Part shown: positions 25,854-35,200 of the stretch, in pieces
Position numbering within the stretch: the stretch's first letter is position 1
Layout: each line of letters begins with the position of its first letter
Assembly (NCBI RefSeq): GCF_009739465.1
Contig: NZ_WHOM01000068.1
Coordinates: forward strand, 1 to 64,000
Length of the DNA: 64,000 bases
Source: Streptomyces apocyni
Lineage (GTDB): Bacteria; Actinomycetota; Actinomycetes; Streptomycetales; Streptomycetaceae
Direction: 5' to 3'
Translations under genes and position numbers: made by a program
The notes under the pieces: generated by a model
Database searches by the model: none
What the model saw: the letters and a program-made list of their open reading frames with translations, nothing else
What the model was told of the DNA's origin: nothing

Positions 25854-26288
25854 TCAGGCCGCCCGGCGGACGCGCCCTGGCAGGGTCAGGTAGAAGGTCC
25901 GCAGCGACTCCTCCTTGCCGACCTCGAAGCGGTTGACGACCTTGCCCAGCGGGTTCCACACCCGCCCGTCCGGCATCCGCACCCCGACCGACTGCCCGAA
26001 GTACGCCCGCTGCTCGGCGTCAAAGTCCACCCACTGCGCCCCGGCCAGCCGCACCAGCACTTCCCCCACATACGCCCCGAGCCCGAACAGCGTCCCGGCG
26101 ACCTCTGCCCGCGCCTTCCCACCCGAGCGCAACCCGTCGATGACGAAGTCGACCACGCGCAGGCTCGCCACGGAGTAGTCCAGCGGCAGCCGGTTACGGG
26201 CCGTCACATGGTCCACAAATCCGGCCGCGTGCCGCCGCATCCCCTCGGCCCGCAGCACGCGCTCTTCCTGCTCGTCACCGTCGCGCAT
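25854..26288 (-). CDS. Hypothetical protein
   Basis: 144 residues, no membrane segment or signal. It has a mixed alpha/beta pattern with FVIDGLRSGGKARAEVAGTLFGLGAYVGEVLV in the middle and MPDGRVWNPLGKVVNRFEVG near the end. The GAYVGE and PLGKV segments recall small proteins often seen next to immunity or defence genes, but I cannot assign a family. It lies in the accessory stretch between the toxin-antitoxin pair and the small-gene cluster, on the same strand as both. Confidence 0.65.
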   Translation of the reverse strand: MRDGDEQEERVLRAEGMRRHAAGFVDHVTARNRLPLDYSVASLRVVDFVIDGLRSGGKARAEVAGTLFGLGAYVGEVLVRLAGAQWVDFDAEQRAYFGQSVGVRMPDGRVWNPLGKVVNRFEVGKEESLRTFYLTLPGRVRRAA

Positions 26289-26572
26289 GACGACTACCCC
26301 TCAGCTCGGATTGAGAACGTCCGTTCGGATCGATCCCTCACTTCATCCAGCGCTCTGAGTCACGGGAGTGTCACTGGTCGCAGGCGTGTCGGTTCTCACG
26401 CAACCGGAACCGTTTGCCCGAATCTAGGGGAGGGCATACTTCCGCATTCGCCAGGCGGATCACCGACGCGGGCGGGGCCAGCCAGCCCTACCCGAACGCC
26501 TTCACAAGCAGCCTCCAAACAGACGGCCCGGACGGAACACACGCTCCGCCCAAGGCCGTTGGCACGGCTGCG

Positions 26573-26797
26573 CTACCGGCTCGGGCCGCTCACGGTGCCG
26601 AGTCGGTCCGCGCAGACGCGCACCTCACCGAGGTAGCGAGCTGCGTAGCCAGGCCGCTGCCAGGGGCACGCACCGTCGCGGTCACGGTGACTGTAGTTGA
26701 CCAGCGGCGCACCCGTGGCCCGGTCGTGTACGTGGCGCTCGTACGGCTCGCCCGCCTTGATCTCCCGGCCACAGCGGCAGCAGATCACGATGCGCAC
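26573..26797 (-). CDS. Small zinc-ribbon-like protein
   Basis: 74 residues from GTG at 26797, overlapping the upstream gene by 13 bases. CCRCGREIKAGE near the N-terminus and further His/Cys (RHVHDR, GACPW) suggest a small metal-stabilised fold. Last of five tiny genes in a tight leftward cluster. Function unknown. Confidence 0.6.
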   Translation of the reverse strand: MRIVICCRCGREIKAGEPYERHVHDRATGAPLVNYSHRDRDGACPWQRPGYAARYLGEVRVCADRLGTVSGPSR

Positions 26798-26949
26798 ACC
26801 TCGCTCCGCACGACCCTCAGCGCGTCCGCCAGCCGTCGGCCCTCCGGGCACACATCGGCCTGCGCACGGCATTCCGGGCAGGCGGCGGCGTGGTCCAGCA
26901 GCGCCACGTACGCGTCGCGGTGCCGGTCGCTGCCCCACAGAGGGCTCAC
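26785..26949 (-). CDS. Tiny Cys-rich hypothetical protein
   Basis: 54 residues from GTG at 26949, overlapping the upstream gene stop by four bases (GTGA). Contains HAAACPECRAQADVCPEG, a CxxC plus Cys pattern with an acidic/His-rich helix before it. The four-base overlap supports real translation despite the size. Confidence 0.55.
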   Translation of the reverse strand: MSPLWGSDRHRDAYVALLDHAAACPECRAQADVCPEGRRLADALRVVRSEVCAS

Positions 26950-27332
26950 CGCGCGCCTCCTTGCCGAGGCGGGTCCAGAAAGGTCACGGAGGCTGCGAGG
27001 CTCGCGGGCGCCGCGTCCCACTCCATGCCGCCACCCAGGGGCCACAGCCGGACGCAGGGGCCCGCGCATCCCGTGACCACACCGACCCGGTCCCTGACCG
27101 CATCCCACGCCGTCACGCCGACCGGCGGGTGCACCCTCACCGGACGAGGTGCGGGCGCGGCCTCGGACTCGGGCATGCCGTCCGGGGGCCAGGTGGCGTT
27201 TAACGTGTCGCCGTGATCATCTTCGTGCCCTGCGGGCCGGATACATGGCAGGCGGTGGCGCCCCGGCCGGGGCCGCCCCCCGCCCAGCCGCCGCCCGGCA
27301 CAAGGGGCGTCGCCACCACACTGCTCGTTCAT
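26946..27332 (-). CDS. Small hypothetical protein of the GntR island
   Basis: 128 residues from ATG at 27332 (ATGA overlap with the preceding gene). The N-terminal half has CGGDAPCAGRR, HRLPCIRPAGHEDDHGDTL with Cys/His pairs that may bind zinc. The middle GVTAWDAVRDRVGVVTG is repeated as a fragment at 24890-24995. No known function. It belongs to a chain of genes each overlapping the next by one to four bases (a 13-base overlap closes the chain), a strong sign of one polycistronic unit. Confidence 0.6.
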   Translation of the reverse strand: MNEQCGGDAPCAGRRLGGGRPRPGRHRLPCIRPAGHEDDHGDTLNATWPPDGMPESEAAPAPRPVRVHPPVGVTAWDAVRDRVGVVTGCAGPCVRLWPLGGGMEWDAAPASLAASVTFLDPPRQGGAR

Positions 27333-27526
27333 CGGGCCGCCCCTCGCGCGTAGGCGTCGGGCAGGGGCGGGAAGTGCACCGCGCAGTCCGGGCAGACGTA
27401 CACGCTGAAACCGGGCCCGGAGTTCTGGTGCACCTCGGCGACGAGGACCGGCCGGGCCGTGAGTTCGTTGCAGCGTACGCATGTCTGCTGCCGCGCCCCT
27501 GGTGTCTGGCTGCTGGCTGTGTCCAT
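27329..27526 (-). CDS. Small zinc-ribbon-like protein
   Basis: 65 residues; start overlaps the upstream stop (TGATG at 27528-27524) and stop overlaps the next ATG. CVRCNE and CPDCAVHF give two CxxC knuckles 27 residues apart, a probable zinc ribbon. Function unknown. Confidence 0.6.
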   Translation of the reverse strand: MDTASSQTPGARQQTCVRCNELTARPVLVAEVHQNSGPGFSVYVCPDCAVHFPPLPDAYARGAAR

Positions 27527-27891
27527 CAGACCTCCCCCGCCGCGCCGATCAGATGGCGGTCAAGGTCGACGCCGAAGTCGACTGCGAGCACCAGGGCGAG
27601 GCGCCGCCGACGCTGACGAACCCGTTCCTGCCGCTCCTCGTGCTCGACCAGGTAGGGGCGAACGAGGGCGGTGTCCTCGCCGTCGAGCGGCAGGTCCAGC
27701 CCGTAGGGCGAACGGTGCGCCGGGGGCCATGCCCGCTCCGGTCGGGGTGCGACGAGAGCGGGCACGGAGCACGAAGGGGACCGGTCGGGCGTGAGGAAGA
27801 CCGCAGGTCGAGCGATGCGCCGACCGCGCCCCCGCAACCTGAACACCAGGCTCGCCCACAGGATCACGGCATGGATAATGCTCACTGTCAT
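27526..27891 (-). CDS. Hypothetical protein with N-terminal membrane segment
   Basis: 121 residues. The N-terminus MTVSIIHAVILWASLVFRL is a single hydrophobic helix, followed by a very basic stretch, so a membrane-anchored protein with a cytoplasmic tail is likely. The C-terminal half is Arg-rich and helical (EERQERVRQRRRRLALVL). First gene of the five-gene leftward cluster that faces the GntR gene. No family recognised. Confidence 0.55.
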   Translation of the reverse strand: MTVSIIHAVILWASLVFRLRGRGRRIARPAVFLTPDRSPSCSVPALVAPRPERAWPPAHRSPYGLDLPLDGEDTALVRPYLVEHEERQERVRQRRRRLALVLAVDFGVDLDRHLIGAAGEV

Positions 27892-27980
27892 CAGCTCCTC
27901 AGAGGCTGGTGGTCATGCCCCGGGGCCCTGCAAGGTCGCCGGGGTCTTTGTGAGCCCCAACCATACTGCACCATGCTATA

Positions 27981-28029
27981 CCTAGCCAGGCTTAGTACGG
28001 ATCGCCTGCTAGGGGGCGGTCTGCCTAGC
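27981..28029. promoter_or_regulatory. Three CCTAGC hexamers in the divergent promoter
   Basis: CCTAGC at 27981-27986 and 28024-28029 and its complement GCTAGG at 28008-28013, within 49 bases between the small-gene cluster and the GntR gene. An AGCC-A-GGCT palindrome overlaps the first. Probably the binding region of the GntR protein. Confidence 0.5.
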
Positions 28030-28037
28030 TTGGTTCA

Positions 28038-28316
28038 GTGATCGAATTTGCCCCTGACGAACCCCGATGGCGCCAAGTCGCCCGCATCATCCGTGAGCGC
28101 ATTGCGGACGGCACCTACCCGCCCGGCACGCGCATCCCGTCAGTGGTCGAGATGCTGAACGAGTTCGGCATCGCCACCTCAACGGGCCAGAAGGTGCACC
28201 GCGGCCTACGGGATGAGGGGTTGATCTACACCGAGCCCGGCATGGGGTCGTTCGTTACTAAGCGGCGACCAGAGACATCTACCTCGGGCCGAGGCGACGA
28301 CACCACCGCCGACTGA
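28038..28316 (+). CDS. GntR-family regulator with only the winged-helix domain
   Basis: 92 residues from GTG at 28038. It is almost entirely a GntR winged helix-turn-helix: WRQVARIIRERIADGTYPPGTRIPSVVEMLNEFG then STGQKVHRGLRDEGLIYTEPGMGSFV. There is no effector domain, only a short disordered tail, so it probably acts as a constitutive repressor relieved by titration or degradation. Divergent from the five small genes, it is their likely regulator. Such minimal GntR proteins are common on Streptomyces plasmids and integrated elements. Confidence 0.88.
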   Translation: MIEFAPDEPRWRQVARIIRERIADGTYPPGTRIPSVVEMLNEFGIATSTGQKVHRGLRDEGLIYTEPGMGSFVTKRRPETSTSGRGDDTTAD

Positions 28317-28416
28317 CGGAGTGCGACGTCCACGGCATGGAGACCCTTGCCGTACGGCGCACAACAAGGGCCTTCCGGTGATTCGCCCCGGCGCTATGGC
28401 CGCGCGCTGCGGCGAC

Positions 28417-28965
28417 TCAGTCCATCGGATAGAAGTCCGGCTGTGGGAATAGCCTCGCGATCGAGAACGGCTCAAACTCCGGGTCCGTCAATACGCGGAA
28501 GACGAACTCGGAGGTGGACATGTTCACTTGCTGCAAGGGGTATGGGTCACCCTGCGTGATGATCGGCCAGCTAGCCGGATCTTCCTCTGCGGAGGCCAGC
28601 CAGAAGTAGCTGCACTCCATCTCGCCGAACGCCCAAGGAATGAGACCACGACGACCGGGCCGGTACATCTGATAAGGCACGAAGAGGGGATCGGGCCCGT
28701 TCTCCGGAGATCCGTCGAGAAACTTCTTCCAGATTCTTGCTAGGTCGAACTGCCTCGTGTCATCGACACGGAGAACACGCAAGAATTCGGAGAATTCTCC
28801 CTTACCAAACGTCTCAGCAAGCTTCTTGTAGTCTTCCGGCAGTGTCACACCAAGATCTTCCTCCACTCCATTCCAGGGAAAATCGAGCCGAAGCGGCTCC
28901 CAGTTCGTTGCCTCAGCGATTCGCTCGATCCACATGCTTTTCAAATTCCGAACCGAATCAAGCAC
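28417..28965 (-). CDS. SUKH (SMI1/KNR4) family immunity protein
   Basis: 182 residues from GTG at 28965 (GGGGAA upstream); TTG at 29001 and ATG at 28935 are alternatives. The core VEEDLGVTLPEDYKKLAETF is the opening of SMI1/KNR4 domains (LP-x-x-Y/F), and LIPWAFGEMECSYFWLAS is the conserved central Gly-Trp/Phe region. SUKH proteins neutralise nuclease and other toxins of contact or secreted polymorphic toxin systems. Here it follows the Rhs gene and an Im9-like gene on the same strand, so it is either a second immunity protein or immunity to a toxin tip formerly present. GC content is clearly lower than in the surrounding chromosome. Confidence 0.85.
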   Translation of the reverse strand: MLDSVRNLKSMWIERIAEATNWEPLRLDFPWNGVEEDLGVTLPEDYKKLAETFGKGEFSEFLRVLRVDDTRQFDLARIWKKFLDGSPENGPDPLFVPYQMYRPGRRGLIPWAFGEMECSYFWLASAEEDPASWPIITQGDPYPLQQVNMSTSEFVFRVLTDPEFEPFSIARLFPQPDFYPMD

Positions 28966-29032
28966 GACTGGCGCATTCCCCACAAGGAGAGGAGCGGCCA
29001 ACGGCGGAGAATCCGCCGTTGGCCGCCGCTAC

Positions 29033-29236
29033 TCATAGCGCAATGGGTCGGTAGGAAAGCGCCTGGTCCACGACTTCCTCAGCCGTAAGCTCAGGGTTGG
29101 AGTGGTAGATCAACCCGATGACTCGAGGGTGTGGAACGTTCTCCTGGAGGCGATGAACGAGATCATCATGCTCTTCCTCCGTCCCCTCGCCAGCCATGAT
29201 CCGCTCGACTAGGCGGATGAGCTCATCACGAGTCAT
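29033..29236 (-). CDS. Im9-like colicin/pyocin DNase immunity protein
   Basis: 67 residues from ATG at 29236, chosen because GAGAGGTGG lies eight bases upstream (an earlier start at 29257 adds seven residues). TRDELIRLVERIMAGEGTEEE matches the first helices of the Im7/Im9 fold, and HPRVIGLIYHSNPELTAEEVV matches the signature HPxxSDLIYYP followed by helix IV. Asp51 and Tyr55 of Im9 are Gly and His here; Tyr54 is kept, so pairing specificity has diverged. The gene starts 34 bases after the stop of the Rhs toxin, whose C-terminus is an E9-like DNase. Tight one-to-one inhibition of that DNase is the expected role. Confidence 0.88.
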   Translation of the reverse strand: MTRDELIRLVERIMAGEGTEEEHDDLVHRLQENVPHPRVIGLIYHSNPELTAEEVVDQALSYRPIAL

Positions 29237-29270
29237 CCTTACCACCTCTCTCCTCACGAGTTGGCACCCA

Positions 29271-32200
29271 CTAGGAACCAGACCCCATGTGATAGCCGGG
29301 ATCTAGCACTTCCCGATGATACTGCGGCGTAACGACGACGATGTTGTCGAGGTCATAGACACCTCCACCCCGTTGAATCGGGGTCGCATGATGAAGGGAA
29401 TATCGACCATTCCCGCCCACCCATTGACCCGGGGCAGCGAACGGCGCCTTACCGCCCGCCATCAGCGTCTGATTCGATTTGCTGAATTGCGAAGCCAGGG
29501 AAGGCACCTTTGAAGCCTCCATCCAGAATGCCTCTCGAAAATCATCGAAACTCTTAAACTCCTTACCCTGGAGTGCACGAGCTACCTGACCCGGGACTTT
29601 GCCAGCATTACCTGAACTCCCCTTCAGCCATTGCCCGTTTACATCCTTTAGCTTCGACCCGCCCGTGACGCCACCAGGACTGTTCCTCAGGTCAGATGCC
29701 TTCTTAACCGAGTCGAGTTGTCGCGGCCCCTTGAATACGTCTCCGAAGGGTAGAAACCCGACCAGACCGGCGAGACTTCCCCAGACATCGCGGTCACTGA
29801 CTGAACGCTTCAAATCGTAGGCGTCGCATCCAGCCCCGAGGACAGGCATCCACGAGCATCCTGCGAGCTGGATCTCCTTCTGCGCCTCGTCTGAAACCTC
29901 AGGCCCGCTCACCCCGTAGTTCGAACCTACGTTGAGTTTGTACTCGGATATCCCGCAGGAGGAGAACGGGTAAGAACAGGTACCTCCCTCACTCCCGCCT
30001 GATCCGCTCGAAGATGACAGAGACGGCGAGGACGTGCCGATGCTGCTACCCATCGGTGCAAGCTTGTGCCCATCGAGCTCGATGAAGCTGGTGGGATTTC
30101 CACCGGTAAAGGCATACCGGTTACCCGTCATCGGGTCCGTCCCGAGCCCCATGTCCGCCAGTGCCCCGTTGTACATATCCCGGCTGGTGAAGCGGTTCAG
30201 GCCGGGGCTGTAGTCGCGGAAGCCCATGTCGTACGTGCCCGAGGAGGCGTCCCAGCGCTTGGCGTTGAAGCGGTAGGGGTTGTACGCGTCCTTCGTCGGG
30301 TCGGTGGTGTTGGGCTTGTCGATGCCTGTGAACTCGGACTCGTCGTCGGAGCCGTACGCCGTGTAGCCGTACGTCGCCTTCGCGTTGCCGTTCTCGTCCG
30401 TCAGGGTTTCGACGTCGGTGTGGCTGTTGTAGCCGTAGTAGCCGTCCTCCGTCGTCCCGTCCGAGTTGTGCTTGACCTGCGACAGACGCTCGCCCCACGG
30501 GCTGTACTGGTACGACTTCGTTAGCTCGCCGGAGACCTCCTCGCCCAGTACCTCACCGGACATGCCGAGGTAGTTGAAGTCGGTTGTCTTGCCGTCGGCC
30601 GTCTTGGACGCAGTTCGGTCGAGTGGATCGAAGGTGTACTTCGTCGACTTCATCGCACCCGTGTCGTCCAGCTTCTGAGACTCCACTACGTGGTCGAAAC
30701 CGTCGTACACGCTGCGCGAGATGACCTCGCCGCCGCTCGTGACGGACTCCTGGCGGCCGAACGGGTCGTAGTTGTGGTTCGCTGACGCCCCGTCCGATGT
30801 CGCTGACAGCAGGCGGTTGCGGTCGTAGTTGTACGTCGTGGACGTGCCCTTGACCGTCTGGCTGATGACGTTGGCATTGTCGTCGTGGACGTAGGTTTCC
30901 GTCCCCGCGCCGTTGCCCGTCTTGGCCGACTTGGCGAGTCGGCTGGCCGGGTCGTAGGTGTAGTCCGTCGTCGAAGAGAGGTACGCCGAGTTGTCGTCGG
31001 CGTTCATCTTCTTCGCGACGTCCTGCGCCTTGTTGCCGTTCGGGTCGTAGGCGTAGGTGTGCGAGGAGACCAGGGTGCCGTTGGGCTTGTTCTCCTTGGT
31101 CGACTTCAGTGCACCGTCGAGGTAGTAGGTGTAGTCGACGGTGTTGTCGTTGGCCTTGGTCTCCTTCAGTTTCTGACCGCGGGCCGTGTACGTGTACGAG
31201 GACACCTTCGGGTCCGTGTCCGTCGGGGACTTGCCGACCTCGACCGTCTTCACCAGTTCACGCAGGTCGTAGGTGTACTTGGAGAACTGGTCGGGATGCG
31301 TGACCGTCTCCGGCTGGCCGTTCGCGTCGTAGGCGTACGAGGTGGCCTTCTGTTCCTGGCCCGCGAGCGACTCGGTCACCTTCTTGACCTGGTTGAGGCC
31401 CGTGTACGTGACCTCATACGCGTCGACGTTCGTGCCGGAGGACGTGTCGTCGATCTTCGTGAGGTTGCCGTTCGCGTCGTAGGCGTACGTGAACGTCTTC
31501 TGCTCGTTGTCCGTGTCGGACGCGTTGTCGCGGACCAGCTTCACGCCGTCCGCCACGGCCTTCCCGTCGCTGTTCTCGAACAGCTCCAGCTTCGCCGCGT
31601 TGCCCTGCTCGAAATCGTACGAGCCCAGCGGCACCCAGGTCCCCGCCGAAGCCGTCTGGTCGACGGTCTTGTCGGCCGTGCCCGTGGAGTGGGTGACGGT
31701 GTACTTCGCAGCCATGGCCGCGCCCGTCACCTCCGGGTACTTCACGTACACGTCGTACGTGCCGTCCGCCGGGATGTTCAGCTCCCACGTGAAGGCGTCC
31801 GTGCCCGTACCCGCTGCGTGCGTGGCGTGGTCGTAGCCCTGCTGGCCCTCCGCGTCTCCCTTCGTCCAAGTGCCGGTGTCGGAGGTGTGCTGGGTGTCGG
31901 AGTTGTCGGCCAGGACGACGTTCTTGCCGACCGGTACGCCGTCGTCGGACTTCGACTTCAGCTTGCCGTCCGGGTAATAGCCCCACGTCATCGTGCGGTT
32001 CGAGGAACCGCCCGCCGAGGTCAGGGTCCGGGCGGTCTGCTGGCCGAGGTCGTTGTAGTCGTACGTGGTGGAGATGTCCCACGGGTCCGTGGACGACTTC
32101 GCCCAGCCGCTGTCGAAGTAGCTGTAGGTCGTCTTGTTACGGACCGTCTGGCCCTCTGACGGCGGGAGCGACGTCGACTTCACCCGGCCCACCGCGTCAT

Positions 32201-35200
32201 AGACCGTCTCGGTGTAGACGTTCGGGTCGTTGTAGCGGGCGTCCGCCGGGTCATAGGGCTGGAATTGCTTGACCGGGCGGTTCAGGGCGTCGTACTCCGT
32301 ACGCGCCGTAAAGGCCTCCGTCGACCCGGCCTCCACGGCCCGCGGCGTGAGCACCTTCGTGGTGTTGCCGACCTCGTCGTACTCGAACTTCGTCGTGCGG
32401 TACGTGATCGACGTCGTGCCCTTGTGTGGGACCTTGACCTGCGTCTTCGCACCACGCTCGTCGTAGGTGACGGTCGCGGTGTTGTTCTCCGCGTCCGTCG
32501 TCGAGACGACCAGCGAGTCCTTGTCGTAGGACCGCTGGGTGGTGTTCCCGGCCGCGTCCGTGACCGTGGTGACCCGGTGGTTCAGGTCGTAGGCCGTCTT
32601 ACTCGTATAGTCGGATGTGTCCGTCGTCGCGTTCTTCTTCGGGTCGATGACCGTCGTGACGTTGCCGACGTTGTCGTACTTGTAGCTGACCTTGTCGCCC
32701 TCGGCGTTCACGGCTGAGGTGAGCTGGTAGATCGCGTTGTAGTTGTTCGTCGTGACGTAGTCCGTGGGGTCGGACGTCGTCAGGGTGCCCTTGGGCTCCG
32801 TTGTCGTCTTGAGGTTGCCGACCTTGTCGTATGTGTAGGCCGACTTCCGCTCGTCCGACGTCTCGGTGTCCTTCGGCACGGTGGCTGACGTCACTTGGTC
32901 TGCGGCGTCGTAGACGGCCGTGGACACCGCCCCGTTGGGCGCGGTCGACTTCGTGACGTTGTCGTTGGCGTCGTAGACGGGCGCCGGGGTGGTGATGAAG
33001 TCCCCCTCGCCCTGGTCCTTCGGCACCGTGGAGACCAGCGGACGGCCGAATGTGTCGTACGTCTGCGTGGTCTTCTTGTCCAGCGCGTCGGTGACCTCGG
33101 TGACCTGGCCGCGCTCGTCGTAGACGAACGTGGTCGACTTGTTCAGCGCGTCGGTGATCGTCTTCGGGTAACCCGTGGGGCCGAAGTCGCTGTTCGTCGT
33201 CGCGTTGCCGTTGGCGTCGGTCGCCGTGGTCAGCTGGCCGTAGCCGTTGTATGCGTAGGACGTCGTGTAGTCGTCCGCCGTCGCCGTGGCGACGCCCTTC
33301 GGGTCGGTGACCGTCTTCAGGTTGCCGAAGGTGTCATAGCCGAACCGCCACTCGCGGCCCTCCGGGGAGGTCTTCGAGACCAGGTCGGCCGCGTAGCCGT
33401 CCGCCCGCGTCTGGTAGCCGTACCGCGCCGAGTTGGCCGGGTAGGTGCCCGGGGCGCAGTCCTCGGACGGTGGGACGCCGTTCTTGTTGTTCTCCGCGTC
33501 ACGCTGCCAGAGCGGGTAGCCCGTCTTCTGGTCGTAGCAGAACGCGGTCTTGGCGCCGTTGTCCTCCTCCAGGTATGTGACGTTGTTGTCCGCGTCCCAC
33601 GCCATCTTCGTGGTCTCGGACTTGGCGTTGGTGGTCTGCACCGGGCGGCCGAAGTCGTCCGTCACGTAGTCCGTGGCGTTCGTCTCGGCGTCGGTGACCT
33701 TGGTGTCGGTGAACTTCGGGGTCGTGGCGTTGGCCGCGTACGTGAAGCTGGTGGCGCCGTCCAGACGGTCGGTGATCGTCTTTGTCCACCAGTGGTACTT
33801 CGGGTCGTCACCGGTCTTGGGCGCGTAGTACGCCATGTCGGTCGTGTTGCCGCGCGGGTCCGTGGCCTCGACCAGCTTGACGTTCTTGTTGCCCTGCGTG
33901 GCGTCGTAGGTGAACTTGAAGAGCTTGGGCTGCGCCGAGCCCTCACCGTCGACGATGCGGCCGAGCAGGCCCTTCTCCGTGTAGTAGAAGGCGACCTTGC
34001 GGCCCGAGATGTCCGTCATGGACTTCACGTGGTCGTAGATCTTGGAGTTGGTCAGCTTGCCACCGCCGCTGACCTTCGCGCCCGTGTCGTCGATGTACTC
34101 GTAGGACGCGTCTCCCTTCTTGTAGTGGTCGACGGTGAGCGACTGGCGGCCCGCAGGGTCGGTGACGTACTTGAGGAACTTGGTCGGCTTGTTGTTGGAC
34201 CTGCGCTCCTCGTACGTGAACGACTGCGTGTTGCCGTTCTTGTCGACCGTCGAGGTCAGGTAACCGTCGCAGCCGAACAGGAACCGCGTGCCGTCCGGCC
34301 TCGTCATCGTCCACGCGTCCGGCACCGGGTCGCTGGACGGCTTGCACTCCGCGTCCGGCTTGGCCTCCAGCTTGAAGTGGACGCCCGCCGGGGCCTTCCA
34401 CACACTGTTGTCGCTGTCCCAGCGGAAGACGTGCGTGGTGCCGTCGCCGTCCGGGAGGCGGACCTCGGTCGGGTTCGGGTTCGGGTGGAAGTCCAGCGGC
34501 GCGCCGAGCCGGATGGGGCCCGCGACCTGGAACGACCAGCCGTGACCGGCGACCGTGTCACTCGTGTCGAGCGAGTTGTACGAGAACCGGGCGAAGGTGT
34601 TCAGGCCACGGCCCGGGTTGGTGAACGCGTTGTACGACCAGACGCTGTTGCCCGCGGCGAGGTTGTTCATCACCGTGGACCCGGCGCCGGTGTTCTTGCC
34701 CGTGTAGGAGTAGTACTTCTCCAGGCCGAGCTGGTTGGAGGTCGGGTCCTCGACCGCCGTGTTCTGCTTCAGCGGCGGAATGCCGTCGGTCCCGGCCGAC
34801 AGCCAGGTGCCGTCGACGACCGTGCGGACGTCCCAGCCGAGCACGTACTCGGTGCGCTTGTTGCCGGAGTCCGAGTTGATCGGCGTCTGCACCTCGGCCT
34901 GGATCGTCGCCGACTCGCCGGGTGTGAGCGGCGGGATGGCCGTGGCCAGTTGGTTGCCGCCGGTCGTGGCGTCCGTGCCGTCGGGGAGCTGCCAGGTGTA
35001 GGAGAGCTCGCGCTCGCCCTCGGCCCACGCGGAGGACGTGGTGTTGGTGACCGTGAAGTCCACCGTGTAGGTGGTGTTCGGGGTCATCCGGGAGGGGGTC
35101 TGCGGCGCGTAGTAGGTGTCCTGCGTCGTGGAGTCGACGTAGACGACGCGCAGCAGCGGGCCGAGCTGGTAGTCGTCGGTCTCCGAGGTCAGGAACAGGG

